DNA of 39,000 nucleotides, taken from Actinomycetales bacterium JB111. GTDB taxonomy: Bacteria > Actinomycetota > Actinomycetes > Actinomycetales > Actinomycetaceae. The stretch is from the NCBI GenBank assembly GCA_900163555.1, contig FUHX01000047.1, positions 1-39,000 on the forward strand, read 5' to 3'. Below, one piece after another: positions 1 through 8,115 of the stretch; position 1 is the first letter of the stretch, and the number at the start of each line of letters is the position of its first letter. Made by a program: the position numbers and the translations under genes. Below the pieces are notes generated by a model. The model made no database searches. It was not told the DNA's origin and worked only from the letters and a program-made list of their open reading frames with translations.

Positions 1-2
1 CG

Positions 3-35
3 GTCCTGATCAAGTCGTCTACGGTTGCCAGGTGA
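3..35 (+). CDS. 3' end of an upstream gene (partial, unknown product)
   Basis: An open frame enters from the left edge and encodes only VLIKSSTVAR before a TGA at 33-35. The stop overlaps the GTG of the next gene (GTGA), the usual sign of translational coupling in an operon. Ten residues are too few to name a family. That this frame is coding is inferred from the overlap, not from composition. Confidence 0.4.
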   Translation, partial: VLIKSSTVAR

Positions 36-661
36 GTTCGGCCCGCACCTCCCTGCCCCCGAAGGCACGCCGTCGGCGTTCGATCCAGCAGCGCCAGACG
101 ACGATCATCGGGGGGCTCGTCGCTGCCCTCCTCCTGATCGCCCTGCTCGCGGCGGCGATCTGGGCGCAGCTGCTGCCCATGCCCTTCGACCGCGCCTTCA
201 GCGCCGACCCGGAGTCAGCCAGCGACGGCGCGTCCACCAACGCGGCGACGCCCTGCCCCCCGGACGGCGCCACCGCCCGCGCCCTGAACGAGATCACCGC
301 GAACGTCTACAACTCGACGGACGTCCAGGGGCTCGCCTCGGAGACCCAGCAGTCGCTGGTGGCGGTCGGCGTGGTCGTCAACCAGTCCGGGAACTCCGGC
401 GGGTCCGCCTACGAGGGCGGCGCCCGCATCACTGCCGGCGCCAACGGCGTGATCCCCGCCTACTCGCTCGCGCGCATCTTCCCGATGTCCGAGATCATCA
501 TGGACGACCGCACGGACGAGTCCGTCGACATCGTCCTCGGCACCGGGTTCAGCGGCATATCCTCGCCGGAGGAGATCGCGGCGCTCGACCCCGAGGCCCC
601 GCTGGAGCCCGTCGAGGGATGCACCCCGATCGAACCGCTCCCCGAGCCGGCCGCCGGCTGA
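32..661 (+). CDS. Membrane-anchored LytR C-terminal-domain (LytR_C) protein
   Basis: The 209-residue product has a basic cytoplasmic N-terminus (KARRRRS at 11-17), one transmembrane helix at about residues 25-46, a low-complexity Ser/Ala/Pro linker, and an extracellular domain from about residue 90 (NEITANVYNSTDVQGLA). The NVYNSTDVQGLA stretch is typical of LytR_C domains, which also occur at the end of LytR-CpsA-Psr cell-wall ligases. The catalytic LCP domain is absent here, so this is the stand-alone type common in actinomycetes. Its role is unknown; a cell-envelope function is inferred. The GTG start overlaps the stop of the preceding frame. A Pro/Glu-rich tail (PEAPLEPVEG) ends the protein. 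Confidence 0.8.
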   Translation: MSSARTSLPPKARRRRSIQQRQTTIIGGLVAALLLIALLAAAIWAQLLPMPFDRAFSADPESASDGASTNAATPCPPDGATARALNEITANVYNSTDVQGLASETQQSLVAVGVVVNQSGNSGGSAYEGGARITAGANGVIPAYSLARIFPMSEIIMDDRTDESVDIVLGTGFSGISSPEEIAALDPEAPLEPVEGCTPIEPLPEPAAG

Positions 662-749
662 CGGGCCCCACCGTGCTCCGCGCAGATCGCCCCGCCCGAC
701 GACGTCGGCACGGCCGTCCGCGCGCACGGGACCTGGGCGCGGGGTCGGC

Positions 750-1298
750 ATGAGTCCCGACGGCTGGGTGCCGCCGACCAGCACGCCCCCGGGGCACGCC
801 CGCTTCGCGGGCGACGCGGGCCCGGGCCGCCCCCCGGCCGGCCCGGCTCCGACCGCCGCCGAGCCCTACGGCACGTCCTCGCGCGCTCAGGCCGGCGCGG
901 ACCCGTACGGGGTGGCCGACCTCCCGTGGAACCGGACGCACGCGCCCGGGGCGAGCTCCGGCGTCGGGCGGGGGGACGGGGGCCTGCCCCCGTTCCCGGG
1001 GACCGACTTCGTCGACTTGGCGGCGACGCTCGGCGGGCCGGGCTACGAGGGGCGGCCGCCCAGGACGGACGCGGTGGCGGTGCTCGCGCTCGTGGGCGGG
1101 CTGCTCGGCGTGCTGCCGTGGGTGGGGATCGCCGGGATCGCGCTGGGGACCTGGTCGCTGCAGCGCCTGCGCCACAACCCGTACCTGGCCGGCCGCGGGC
1201 TCGCGTGGACGGGGCTCGTGCTCGGGTGCCTCACGGTCGGGGCGTACGTGCTCGTCCGGCTGATCTTCGGCTCGCTCTCGTCCCTGCTCGGCTTCTGA
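750..1298 (+). CDS. DUF4190 domain membrane protein
   Basis: The product has 182 residues. Residues 1-105 are a Pro/Gly/Ala-rich, probably disordered cytoplasmic segment. Two hydrophobic helices follow, at about 108-137 (AVAVLALVGGLLGVLPWVGIAG) and 150-173, joined by a short loop with RHNPYLAGRGLAWTG. This helix-GxxALGxxxL-helix pattern fits DUF4190, a small two-helix family of unknown function common in actinomycetes. The ATG at 750 lies 88 bases after the LytR_C stop. Antisense and +2 frames here are long but are GC-driven shadows. Confidence 0.75.
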   Translation: MSPDGWVPPTSTPPGHARFAGDAGPGRPPAGPAPTAAEPYGTSSRAQAGADPYGVADLPWNRTHAPGASSGVGRGDGGLPPFPGTDFVDLAATLGGPGYEGRPPRTDAVAVLALVGGLLGVLPWVGIAGIALGTWSLQRLRHNPYLAGRGLAWTGLVLGCLTVGAYVLVRLIFGSLSSLLGF

Positions 1299-1314
1299 GG
1301 CGCCTGCGGCGTCC

Positions 1315-1320
1315 TAGGAT
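1315..1320 (+). promoter_or_regulatory. -10 box of leaderless promoter for the amidotransferase
   Basis: TAGGAT ends seven bases before the GTG start codon at 1328, which places the predicted transcription start at or next to the start codon. No Shine-Dalgarno sequence is visible. No clear -35 was found. Confidence 0.55.
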
Positions 1321-1327
1321 CGGCGTC

Positions 1328-2062
1328 GTGAAGCCCTTCCTGCTGCTGGCGACCCGCCCCGAGGACGCGGTCGCAGACGGCGAGTACGAACTCATGCTCC
1401 GCTACAGCGGGCTGCGCCCCGAGGACCTCGTGCGCGTCCGGCTGGAGGCCGGCCCGATGCCGGACATCGACCTCGGGGACCTGTCCGGGATCATCGTCGG
1501 CGGCAGCCCCTTCACGGGGTCCGTCCCGGAGTCGGCGAAGTCGGACACCCAGCTACGCGTGGAGGCCGAGCTGGCGGCGCTGCTGGACGTCGTCGTCGCG
1601 GAGGACTTCCCGTTCCTCGGCGCCTGCTACGGGATCGGCACGCTCGCGAGGCACCAGGGCGGCGAGGTCGACGGCACGTACGCGGAGCCGATCTCCGCGC
1701 CGGTCATCGAGCTGACCGACGCCGGCCGCGACCACCCGCTGTGCGAGGGGATGCAGTCGCGGTTCCGCGCGTTCGTCGGGCACAAGGAGGCGGCCAGGAC
1801 GGTGCCACCGGGCGCCAGCCTGCTCGCCACGTCGGAGAACTGTCCGGTGCAGATGTTCCAGGTCCGGGACAACCTGTTCGCCACGCAGTTCCACCCGGAG
1901 CTGGACGCGCCGGGCATCCTGCTGCGCATCGACGCCTACCGGCTCTCGGGCTACTTCGACCCGGCCGAGCAGGAGCTGGTCGAGCAGGCCGTCGAGGGCG
2001 TGGACGCACGGTCCGCCAACCGCCTGCTGGCGAACTTCGTCTCGATCTACCGCCGGTCCTAG
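1328..2062 (+). CDS. Class I glutamine amidotransferase (GMP synthase-like, GATase1)
   Basis: The 244-residue protein has the catalytic triad of class I amidotransferases: the nucleophile Cys100 in the elbow GACYG, and His189 and Glu191 in QFHPE. An oxyanion-loop-like IIVGGSPF occurs at about 55-62. Such free-standing GATase1 proteins hydrolyse glutamine or related gamma-glutamyl compounds in the cytoplasm. The true substrate or partner cannot be read from the sequence, and no synthetase domain or partner gene is adjacent. The GTG at 1328 is preferred because a -10 box sits just upstream and it fits family length; the frame is open from 926 but upstream residues are Arg/Ala shadow. It converges with the next gene. 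Confidence 0.85.
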   Translation: MKPFLLLATRPEDAVADGEYELMLRYSGLRPEDLVRVRLEAGPMPDIDLGDLSGIIVGGSPFTGSVPESAKSDTQLRVEAELAALLDVVVAEDFPFLGACYGIGTLARHQGGEVDGTYAEPISAPVIELTDAGRDHPLCEGMQSRFRAFVGHKEAARTVPPGASLLATSENCPVQMFQVRDNLFATQFHPELDAPGILLRIDAYRLSGYFDPAEQELVEQAVEGVDARSANRLLANFVSIYRRS

Positions 2063-2092
2063 CGGGGCCGGCGGTCGTGGCGGGGGGCCGCG

Positions 2093-2767
2093 TCAGCCGA
2101 CGCCGAGGACCACCCCGCCGCGCACCTCGGGACGCGTCGGCGAGTAGGTGAGCGGGATCGTCGTGCCGCTGCGGTGGTGGCCGCCGATCGTGCCCCGGGC
2201 GTAGCGCCGCACCCCGCCGTGGTCGACGAACGTGACCGTCACGCGGGTCACGGGGCTGTGGTCGAGGTAGTAGGTGACGGCGCGGGTGATCTCGCCGCGC
2301 CCCTTCACGCCGGAGCGCTGCACCTCCTGCTCGACCGCCTCCTTGGCGTAGGTGCGCCTGAGGATGATCTCGAGGATCACGACCGCGAGAAGTCCCGCCA
2401 CGACCATGCAGACGGGCCAGATCGTGAGCGGCAGCGAGTGCACGATGTCGTAGGCCACGTGGCCGACGCCGATGCCGGAGACCAGCCCGATGATCGGGTA
2501 GGCGAGGCGCCGCCCCACCCGATCGTCCTCGCCGCGGGTGCCGAACGCGTGGATGAAGAGCCCGCCGAGCGCCATCGGAAGCGGGAGCATGGCCAGGACG
2601 ATGGTCTGCCACACGCTGGTCCCGACGTACGGCGGGCGCATGGACCTGGCGACGACCCACCCGTTGACCACGGTGAGGAGCACGCCCCCGAGGATCAGCG
2701 CCATGGAGACGGTGCCCCAGAGTCTGCGGCTGCGCCACCACCGGGTGGACGGGTCGATCGTGCTCAT
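2093..2767 (-). CDS. Four-helix membrane protein with DUF3592-like C-terminus
   Basis: This 224-residue protein has about four hydrophobic helices (residues ~17-37, ~56-76, ~90-110 and ~115-137). A soluble tail follows, with a thiol-free beta-rich stretch (VTVTFVDHGGVRRYARG, then TTIPLTYSPTRPEVRG). The tail pattern of a hydrophobic strand, Tyr/Arg, Gly and a 'P-L-x-Y-x-P-x-x-P' ending resembles DUF3592 proteins, which have no known function. The ATG at 2767 was chosen because GAGGA lies eight bases upstream; a longer open frame to 2848 lacks a ribosome site. A possible -10 (TAGCCT, 2825-2820) would give a leader of about 45 bases. Confidence 0.7.
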   Translation of the reverse strand: MSTIDPSTRWWRSRRLWGTVSMALILGGVLLTVVNGWVVARSMRPPYVGTSVWQTIVLAMLPLPMALGGLFIHAFGTRGEDDRVGRRLAYPIIGLVSGIGVGHVAYDIVHSLPLTIWPVCMVVAGLLAVVILEIILRRTYAKEAVEQEVQRSGVKGRGEITRAVTYYLDHSPVTRVTVTFVDHGGVRRYARGTIGGHHRSGTTIPLTYSPTRPEVRGGVVLGVG

Positions 2768-2877
2768 GCGGCGTCCTCGTTCGTCTCGCGCGGCCGGCGC
2801 CGGGCCGGTCGTCCGTCGCAGGCTATCCGCGTCCGGGACCACCCCCACCGGGAGAACTCCCCATCCATGCGCGACGC

Positions 2878-2916
2878 GGCCGGCCGACGCCCACCCCTCG
2901 TGGGTGAGCGCCGGCC
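2878..2916 (-). terminator. Imperfect hairpin downstream of the choice-of-anchor gene
   Basis: GGCCGGC (2878-2884) pairs with GCCGGCC (2910-2916). After a 3x3 internal loop a further seven pairs, one of them G-U, close a CCCTC loop at 2895-2899. It lies about 50 bases past the stop of the large minus-strand gene. There is no T-run, so intrinsic termination is only possible. Confidence 0.3.
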
Positions 2917-2969
2917 GGGCGGGTGCGCTGGTTGGGTGCGCGCAGGTCAGCGCGGGTCAGCGGGTGGGG

Positions 2970-5444
2970 TCAGCGGCGGACGCCGAGGGTGTCCGAGCCG
3001 TCACCGTCCCAGTCGCCGACGAGGACGACGTCGCCGGAGCGGCCGTAGGTGAGCTCCAGGTCGGCGTGGCCGCCCGCGAACGAGTTCGCCAGGAAGTAGG
3101 CGTTGCCGCGACGCACACCGAGGGTGTCCGTGCCGTCACCGTCCCAGTCGCCGACGAGGACGACGTCGCCGGAGCGGCCGTAGGTGAGCTCCAGGTCGGC
3201 GTGGCCGCCCGCGAACGAGTTCGCCAGGAAGTAGGCGTTGCCGCGACGCACACCGAGGGTGTCCGTGCCGTCACCGTCCCAGTCACCGACGAGCACGCGG
3301 TCGACCGCGCGGCCGTAGGCGAGCTCGACGTCGGCAGCACCGCCCGCGAGGGTGTTGGACAGGAAGTAGGCGTTTCCGCGACGCACCGCGAGGGAGTCCA
3401 CGCCGTCCGCGTCCCAGTCACCGACCAGGACCTGGTCCGAGGCCCGGCCGAACCTCAGCTCGACGTCCGCCCGACCACCCGCGAACGAGTTCGACAGGAA
3501 GTACGCGTTCCCACGACGCACCGCGGGCGAGTCCACGCCGTCGCCGTCCCAGTCGCCGATCAGGACCTCGTCCGACGCGCGGCCGAAGGAGAACGTGGCG
3601 TCCGCCGTGCCGTCCCAGCCGTTGGTGAGGTAGAAGCCGTTGCCGACGCCGGGCGGGGTGGGCTCCGGGGCGGGCTCGTCGTCGATCTCGTCGACCGAGA
3701 AGAAGGTGGTCGTCCCGCTGACCTCGTTGCCGACGATGATCATCGCCGAACCCGTGGGCGAGACGTCCGCCGGGACGAACTCGATCGACTCCGGCCCGAG
3801 GTCGCCGGCCTGGGAGAGCACGGCGTCCGGGTCGTCCGCGTCCTCCATGGAGATCGAGAAGTCGCGGTTGTTCACGTAGGTGACGAAGGTGGAGTCCGCC
3901 GGGTCGGTGATGTCGTAGACCATGATTCCTGAGACGCGCTCGAGCGCGATGAACGCGTAGGTGTTCTCGCCGACCTGGCCGACGGCGACGCCCTCCGGCT
4001 CCGGCCCCTTGTCGTCCGAGCGTCCCTCGAGGTTCGACTCGGAGTGGTTGGAGTTGAAGAAGTCCGGGGCGGCCTCGTGGGTGATGCGCTCGAAGTCCTC
4101 GCCGGAGTCGAAGACCTGGTTGCCCTCGGCGTCCCAGATCGAGAACGAGCGGCTGCCGCCGGCGTACAGCTCGGTGTAGCAGCCTGCCTCCTCGTCGAAC
4201 CCGTCCTCGATCGAGACGTTGAGGCGGCCGAGGTTCGCGTCGGAGAGCATCTCCTCGCTGAACGCGTCGGCGCAGACGGGGCCGTGGCCCTCGTCCTCGA
4301 GGTCCTTCACGCGCACGGAGTCGAGGTAGTCGCCCCACTCGCGGGCGTCGCCCTCGTTGGCGGAGACGACGTAGTCGCTGCCGTCGGCCGCCGTGTAGAC
4401 GTCGAGGCCGTCGGGCATGTAGATGCCGTACAGGCCGTCGATCGTGCGGACGTCGAACGTCGGGGCGTCACGCGGGTCGCGGTCGCTCGGGTCGATGCCG
4501 TGACCGGGCTGCGAGTGGTCGGCGTAGCCGAGCGGGTTGAGGGCCGTGAGCGTGGCGGTCTCGAGGTCGACCTGCGCGATCGCGTTGGCCTCCTGGATGG
4601 ACACGTAGGCGGTGCTGCCGGAGATCGTCACGTACTCCGGCTCGAGGTTCTGCGCGATGCGCCGCTCGGGGCGGTCGTTCGTGTTCGGCACCTGGGGGCC
4701 TACGATGCGCACGCCCTCGGGCAGCTCGGCGTCGCCCTCGTCGAACGCCTCGAAGGTGACGGCACGGACGTCGTCCTGCGTCGCGGCGGCGACGGCGTCC
4801 GGGAGGGTGACGACCGAGATGGACCCCTCCGGGTCGACCGAGAAGTCGTCGGCCGGCTCGCCCTCGTCCGCGGTCGCCGCGTAGACGCCGTCGGGCGAGA
4901 TCGCGATCGAGTCCGGGAGGGCACCCACCTGGACGGCGCCGAGCACGGCGAGGCTCTCGGCGTCGAAGAAGACGACGAAGCCGTCCGAGACCTTGTCCGG
5001 GTGGGCGACGGCCATGACGCCGAGCCCGTCCTCGCGCACGGCCACAGAGTTGACCTCGGCGCCCTCGGGGACGGTGGTGCCGTCGGGGAGCTCGGCGCCG
5101 ACGGCCGACACGAGCTGGACGGCGGTCGGGGCGGTCGGGTCCGAGGTGTCGAGGACCTGGACGTCGCCCGCCTGGGCGTTGACGACGAAGGTGCGCTGCG
5201 TGGCGGCGTGGAAGACGACGATCTCCGAGGCGGACTCGTCGAAGACGCCCGACTCGAAGGTGCCGATCGGCTGGAGGCCGATGGCGGCGTCGTCGGCGGT
5301 CACTGACGGTGCGTCCGGCACGATCCCGGTGCGGACGGGGCTCACGCCGGGAGCGGCGAGCGCCGGGGCGGCAAGCGGGAGCAGCAGTGCGGCTCCGACG
5401 AGCACGGCGCCGCAGGTGCGGGTGCGGATGCGGGAGACGGCCAT
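2970..5444 (-). CDS. Secreted choice-of-anchor I protein with five C-terminal DWDGDG repeats
   Basis: The 824-residue product starts with a Sec signal peptide (residues 1 to about 29, ending PALAAPG). Residues ~40-580 match the choice-of-anchor I family, a beta-propeller-like secreted domain, with hallmarks GLYGIYMPDGLDVY, SANEGDAREWGDYLDS, KGPEPEGVAVG and a late EFVPADVSPTG. A Pro/Glu linker leads to five repeats of 44-45 residues (about 601-824), each with a GNAYFLSNS start, a VLVGDWDGDG core and a VDSLAVRR end. The Asp-rich core resembles calcium-binding FG-GAP/VCBS-type loops. No LPxTG, lipobox or C-terminal helix is seen, so release to the medium or non-covalent wall attachment is inferred. 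The ATG at 5444 has AAGGAC upstream; the longer frame to 5621 would bury the signal peptide. Catalytic activity is unknown. Confidence 0.85.
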   Translation of the reverse strand: MAVSRIRTRTCGAVLVGAALLLPLAAPALAAPGVSPVRTGIVPDAPSVTADDAAIGLQPIGTFESGVFDESASEIVVFHAATQRTFVVNAQAGDVQVLDTSDPTAPTAVQLVSAVGAELPDGTTVPEGAEVNSVAVREDGLGVMAVAHPDKVSDGFVVFFDAESLAVLGAVQVGALPDSIAISPDGVYAATADEGEPADDFSVDPEGSISVVTLPDAVAAATQDDVRAVTFEAFDEGDAELPEGVRIVGPQVPNTNDRPERRIAQNLEPEYVTISGSTAYVSIQEANAIAQVDLETATLTALNPLGYADHSQPGHGIDPSDRDPRDAPTFDVRTIDGLYGIYMPDGLDVYTAADGSDYVVSANEGDAREWGDYLDSVRVKDLEDEGHGPVCADAFSEEMLSDANLGRLNVSIEDGFDEEAGCYTELYAGGSRSFSIWDAEGNQVFDSGEDFERITHEAAPDFFNSNHSESNLEGRSDDKGPEPEGVAVGQVGENTYAFIALERVSGIMVYDITDPADSTFVTYVNNRDFSISMEDADDPDAVLSQAGDLGPESIEFVPADVSPTGSAMIIVGNEVSGTTTFFSVDEIDDEPAPEPTPPGVGNGFYLTNGWDGTADATFSFGRASDEVLIGDWDGDGVDSPAVRRGNAYFLSNSFAGGRADVELRFGRASDQVLVGDWDADGVDSLAVRRGNAYFLSNTLAGGAADVELAYGRAVDRVLVGDWDGDGTDTLGVRRGNAYFLANSFAGGHADLELTYGRSGDVVLVGDWDGDGTDTLGVRRGNAYFLANSFAGGHADLELTYGRSGDVVLVGDWDGDGSDTLGVRR
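2983..3657 (-). repeat. Tandem 135-bp coding repeats (five copies)
   Basis: Units begin near 2983, 3118, 3253, 3388 and 3523, an exact 135-bp (45-codon) period; the fifth runs into a divergent unit. The first two units by coordinate (the last two of the protein) differ at one base out of 135 (2996 versus 3131). The others differ at many positions. This gradient is what recent duplication or recombination at the 3' end would leave. Confidence 0.9.
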
Positions 5445-5620
5445 GGGGGTCCTTACGGTGCGGGGACGGGGCCTCGCGACCGTAGGTGCGCCGATCGACC
5501 GGTTCGTGACCGGGAGGTGAACAGGGGGACGGAGGGGGAGGCACGGGGTCCGACGCGGGGACGCCGCAGGGACATGGCCGGGACGCCGTGGGCACATCGC
5601 GCACACCGGCGGACACGACA

Positions 5621-5660
5621 AGGGCCCCGGATCGTTGGTATTCCAACGATCCGGGGCCCT
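5621..5660 (-). terminator. Strong hairpin terminator of tRNA-Ser(CGA)
   Basis: A perfect 18-bp stem (5621-5638 with 5643-5660) closes a TATT loop. It lies seven bases beyond the encoded CCA end of the minus-strand tRNA. It has TGTCG rather than a clean T-run after it, so strong stem stability must carry the termination, as often in high-GC actinomycetes. Confidence 0.75.
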
Positions 5661-5666
5661 GATGCC

Positions 5667-5755
5667 TGGCGGTAGCGGTGGGATTTGAACCCACGGTGGC
5701 TATGAACCACACAGCATTTCGAGTGCTGCACCTTCGGCCGCTCGGACACGCTACC
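5667..5755 (-). tRNA. tRNA-Ser (anticodon CGA)
   Basis: The reverse strand folds as a class II tRNA. The acceptor stem is GGTAGCG (5755-5749) with CGCTACC (5677-5671), followed by G discriminator and an encoded CCA (5669-5667). The anticodon loop CTCGAAA gives anticodon CGA, reading UCG. A long variable arm typical of serine tRNAs (GGTTCATAGCC region) and a TTCAAAT T-loop are present. Confidence 0.95.
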
Positions 5756-5875
5756 TCGGCGGACAACTGTACCCGGCCCCGGGAGGCCGTTCGACCGAGA
5801 TCCACGCGAGACACGTCACGCGGCGGCGCGCGAGACGCGACACCCGCCGATCAGCGAATGTTCAACGGCGCTGTC

Positions 5876-5881
5876 TAACCT
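5876..5881 (+). promoter_or_regulatory. -10 box of leaderless sirtuin gene
   Basis: TAACCT is followed by exactly six bases and then the ATG at 5888. The start of transcription is therefore predicted to coincide with the start codon. No ribosome binding site is present. Confidence 0.55.
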
Positions 5882-5887
5882 GACGAC

Positions 5888-6880
5888 ATGCCGACGCCGA
5901 CTTCTGCCGGGTCCGGCCATTCGATCGAGGACTTCTTCCCCGCGAACGGCCGGAACGGCGCCGTGCGCCTGCGCGTCATTCCGCCGCCGCCCGCGCCGCC
6001 GGCCGGCTCGCTGCCGCCCGAGCCGGAGGACATCGCCGCCGCGGTGGAACCGATCGCGACCCTGCTGGCCGGCAGGCGCTTCCTCGCGATCACCGGCGCC
6101 GGGATCTCGACGGACTCCGGCATCCCCGACTACCGGTCGCCGGGCTCGCCGCCGCGGCGTCCGATGACGTTCCAACAGTTCCTCTCCTCCCCCGCCTACC
6201 GGTCGCACTACTGGGCCCGCAACCACCTCGGCTGGCGGTACATGGCCGGGCGCCGCGCGAACCTCGGGCACCACGCGCTCGCGGACATGGAGCGCGACGG
6301 GTTCAGCCCGGGCGTCGTCACCCAGAACATCGACCTCCTCCACGACCGCGCCGGCCAGCGCACGGTCGTCCACCTGCACGGGCGGTACGACCGGATCCGC
6401 TGCCTGAGCTGCGGCCGGACCGTGTCCCGTCCGGACCAGGACGTCCGACTCGCGGCCGCCAACCCGGGCTGGCGGGAGCGGCTGCTGCGGCTCGCGGACG
6501 TCGAGGTGGCGCCCGACGCCGATGCCGTCCTCGGCGCGACCGCGGACTTCCATGTCGTCGACTGCACGGCGTGCGGGGGCATCCTGGCCCCCGACGTCGT
6601 GTTCTTCGGCGGCTCCGCGCGGCCCGACCGGGCCGCGCGCGCGGCCGAGCTCACCGACCGCGCGCAGGGCATCCTCGTCGCGGGCTCCACGCTGTCGGTC
6701 TTCGGCGTGCGCAGGCTGGTCAACCGGATGGCCCGTCGGGGCGGCCCGATCGCGATCATCAACCGGGGGGCGACCCGCGGCGACCACCTCGCCGCCGTCA
6801 CGCTGTCCGCCTCGACGACGCGGGCCCTGCCCGCGCTGCTGCGCGCGCTGCGGGCGGACCGGAACGGATCGGCCGGGTAG
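5888..6880 (+). CDS. Sir2-family NAD-dependent protein deacylase
   Basis: This 330-residue sirtuin removes acyl groups from lysines using NAD+. The NAD-binding GAGISTDSGIPDYRSPG begins at residue 70, and TQNIDLLHDRAG lies at 145-156. The general base His164 sits in HLHG. The four zinc cysteines are C172, C175 (CLSC) and C216, C219 (CTAC). The form TQN-I-D-L-L-H and the GAGIST-SGIPDYR motif fit class II (SIRT4-like) sirtuins better than the CobB class. Residues 1-50 are a poorly conserved Pro-rich extension. It converges with tadA, 39 bases apart. Its in vivo substrates cannot be predicted. Confidence 0.92.
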   Translation: MPTPTSAGSGHSIEDFFPANGRNGAVRLRVIPPPPAPPAGSLPPEPEDIAAAVEPIATLLAGRRFLAITGAGISTDSGIPDYRSPGSPPRRPMTFQQFLSSPAYRSHYWARNHLGWRYMAGRRANLGHHALADMERDGFSPGVVTQNIDLLHDRAGQRTVVHLHGRYDRIRCLSCGRTVSRPDQDVRLAAANPGWRERLLRLADVEVAPDADAVLGATADFHVVDCTACGGILAPDVVFFGGSARPDRAARAAELTDRAQGILVAGSTLSVFGVRRLVNRMARRGGPIAIINRGATRGDHLAAVTLSASTTRALPALLRALRADRNGSAG

Positions 6881-6919
6881 CGACTCACGGTCATCAGGCC
6901 CCGGACGGAGGGACCGCGG

Positions 6920-7387
6920 TCAGCGGCGGTCGCGGAAGAACTCCTCCAGGACCCCGGAGCACTCCGCCTCGCGGACGCCGGGGACGACCTCGACGCGGTG
7001 GTTGAGCCGGCTGTCGCGCACGACGTCGCGGACGGAGCCGGTCGCGCCCGCCTTCGCGTCCCACGCCCCGAAGACGAGACGGTCCACCCGGGCGAGCACG
7101 AGCGCGCCGGCGCACATCGTGCAGGGCTCGAGCGTGACGACGAGCGTGCAGCCCTCGAGCCGCCACTGCCCGGTGGCCGCGGCCGCGGCCCGCAGCGCGA
7201 GGACCTCGGCGTGCGCGGTGGGATCGGCGTCGGCCTCCCGCCGGTTCGCCCCCTCCCCGACGACGCGGCCCGCCTCGTCCAGCACGACCGCGCCCACCGG
7301 CACGTCCCCGCGGGCGCCCGCCTCGATGCCGAGCTCGAGCGCCCGGTCCATCGCGGGATTCCAGCGCGATCGCCTGGCTGCAGTCAT
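6920..7387 (-). CDS. tadA: tRNA-specific adenosine deaminase TadA
   Basis: The 155-residue cytidine-deaminase-fold enzyme converts A34 to inosine in tRNA-Arg(ACG). That tRNA is also in this window (12612-12684). The zinc site is HAE at 59-61 and PCTMC at 88-92, with Glu61 as the proton shuttle. ARGDVPVGAVV (25-35) and the C-terminal ECSGVLEEFF helix are standard for TadA. The ATG at 7387 is favoured over the one at 7396 because CACGAT lies seven bases upstream as a possible leaderless -10. Divergent from upp. Confidence 0.93.
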   Translation of the reverse strand: MTAARRSRWNPAMDRALELGIEAGARGDVPVGAVVLDEAGRVVGEGANRREADADPTAHAEVLALRAAAAATGQWRLEGCTLVVTLEPCTMCAGALVLARVDRLVFGAWDAKAGATGSVRDVVRDSRLNHRVEVVPGVREAECSGVLEEFFRDRR

Positions 7388-7456
7388 GGCCCCCATCGTG
7401 CCAGCGTCACCGGGCGGCTCGCGGCAGAACCCGAACCATGCCCTGCCGGCGCCGGG

Positions 7457-7462
7457 TAGATT
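7457..7462 (+). promoter_or_regulatory. -10 box of leaderless upp
   Basis: TAGATT is followed by six bases and the upp ATG at 7469, with no Shine-Dalgarno sequence between. Confidence 0.6.
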
Positions 7463-7468
7463 CACGCC

Positions 7469-8107
7469 ATGCGCGTCCACCTCGCCGAGCACCCGCTGAT
7501 CGCCCACAAGCTGACGGTCCTGCGCGACGAGCGCACCGACAGCCCGACGTTCCGACTGCTCACCGAGGAGCTCGTCACGCTCCTCGCGTACGAGGCCACG
7601 CGGGACATCGCCACGGAGCCGAAGGAGGTCGCCACGCCGGTGGCGACCACGACCGGCACGCGGCTGAAGCGTCCGCGGCCGATCGTCGTGCCGATCCTGC
7701 GCGCCGGGCTCGGCATGCTCGAGGGGATGCGGCGTCTCGTGCCGACGGCGGAGATCGGTTTCCTCGGCCTCAAGCGCGACGAGGAGACCCTCGAGGCCGT
7801 CACGTACGCGAACCGGCTGCCGGACGACCTCTCGGGCCGGCAGTGCTTCGTGCTCGACCCCATGCTCGCGACCGGCCACACCCTCGTGGCGAGCATCGAG
7901 TACCTGCTCGAGCGCGGCGCGCGCGACGTCACCTGCATCACGCTGCTCTGCGCGCCGGAGGGGCTGCGCCACCTGGAGGACACCGTCGGCAAGCGCGGGA
8001 ACGTCCGCGTGGTGACGGCCGCGATCGACGACCGCCTGAACGACAAGGCCTACATCGTCCCCGGGCTCGGGGATGCCGGGGACCGGCTGTACGGCGTCGT
8101 CGACTGA
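7469..8107 (+). CDS. upp: Uracil phosphoribosyltransferase
   Basis: The 212-residue enzyme makes UMP from uracil and PRPP in pyrimidine salvage. Length and motifs match the family: [17 protein letters not shown] at 71-87, the PRPP loop DPMLATGHT at 130-138 (usually ...ATGGS/T), and the uracil-binding [12 protein letters not shown] near the end. The ATG at 7469 sits right after a -10 box. The next gene starts eight bases after the stop, so the two are probably co-transcribed. Confidence 0.96.
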   Translation: MRVHLAEHPLIAHKLTVLRDERTDSPTFRLLTEELVTLLAYEATRDIATEPKEVATPVATTTGTRLKRPRPIVVPILRAGLGMLEGMRRLVPTAEIGFLGLKRDEETLEAVTYANRLPDDLSGRQCFVLDPMLATGHTLVASIEYLLERGARDVTCITLLCAPEGLRHLEDTVGKRGNVRVVTAAIDDRLNDKAYIVPGLGDAGDRLYGVVD

Positions 8108-8115
8108 CCCGCGAC

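Noticed and set aside
2538-3932. Long plus-strand open frame antisense to the choice-of-anchor gene
   Set aside because: It is a GC-driven shadow with repetitive Val/Arg/Asp content, mirrors the 45-codon repeats, and has no ribosome site or domain.
4044-5306. 420-codon plus-strand open frame in the same gene
   Set aside because: Composition is Val/Arg/Gly/Asp shadow of the minus gene; the minus strand has a signal peptide and recognisable motifs.
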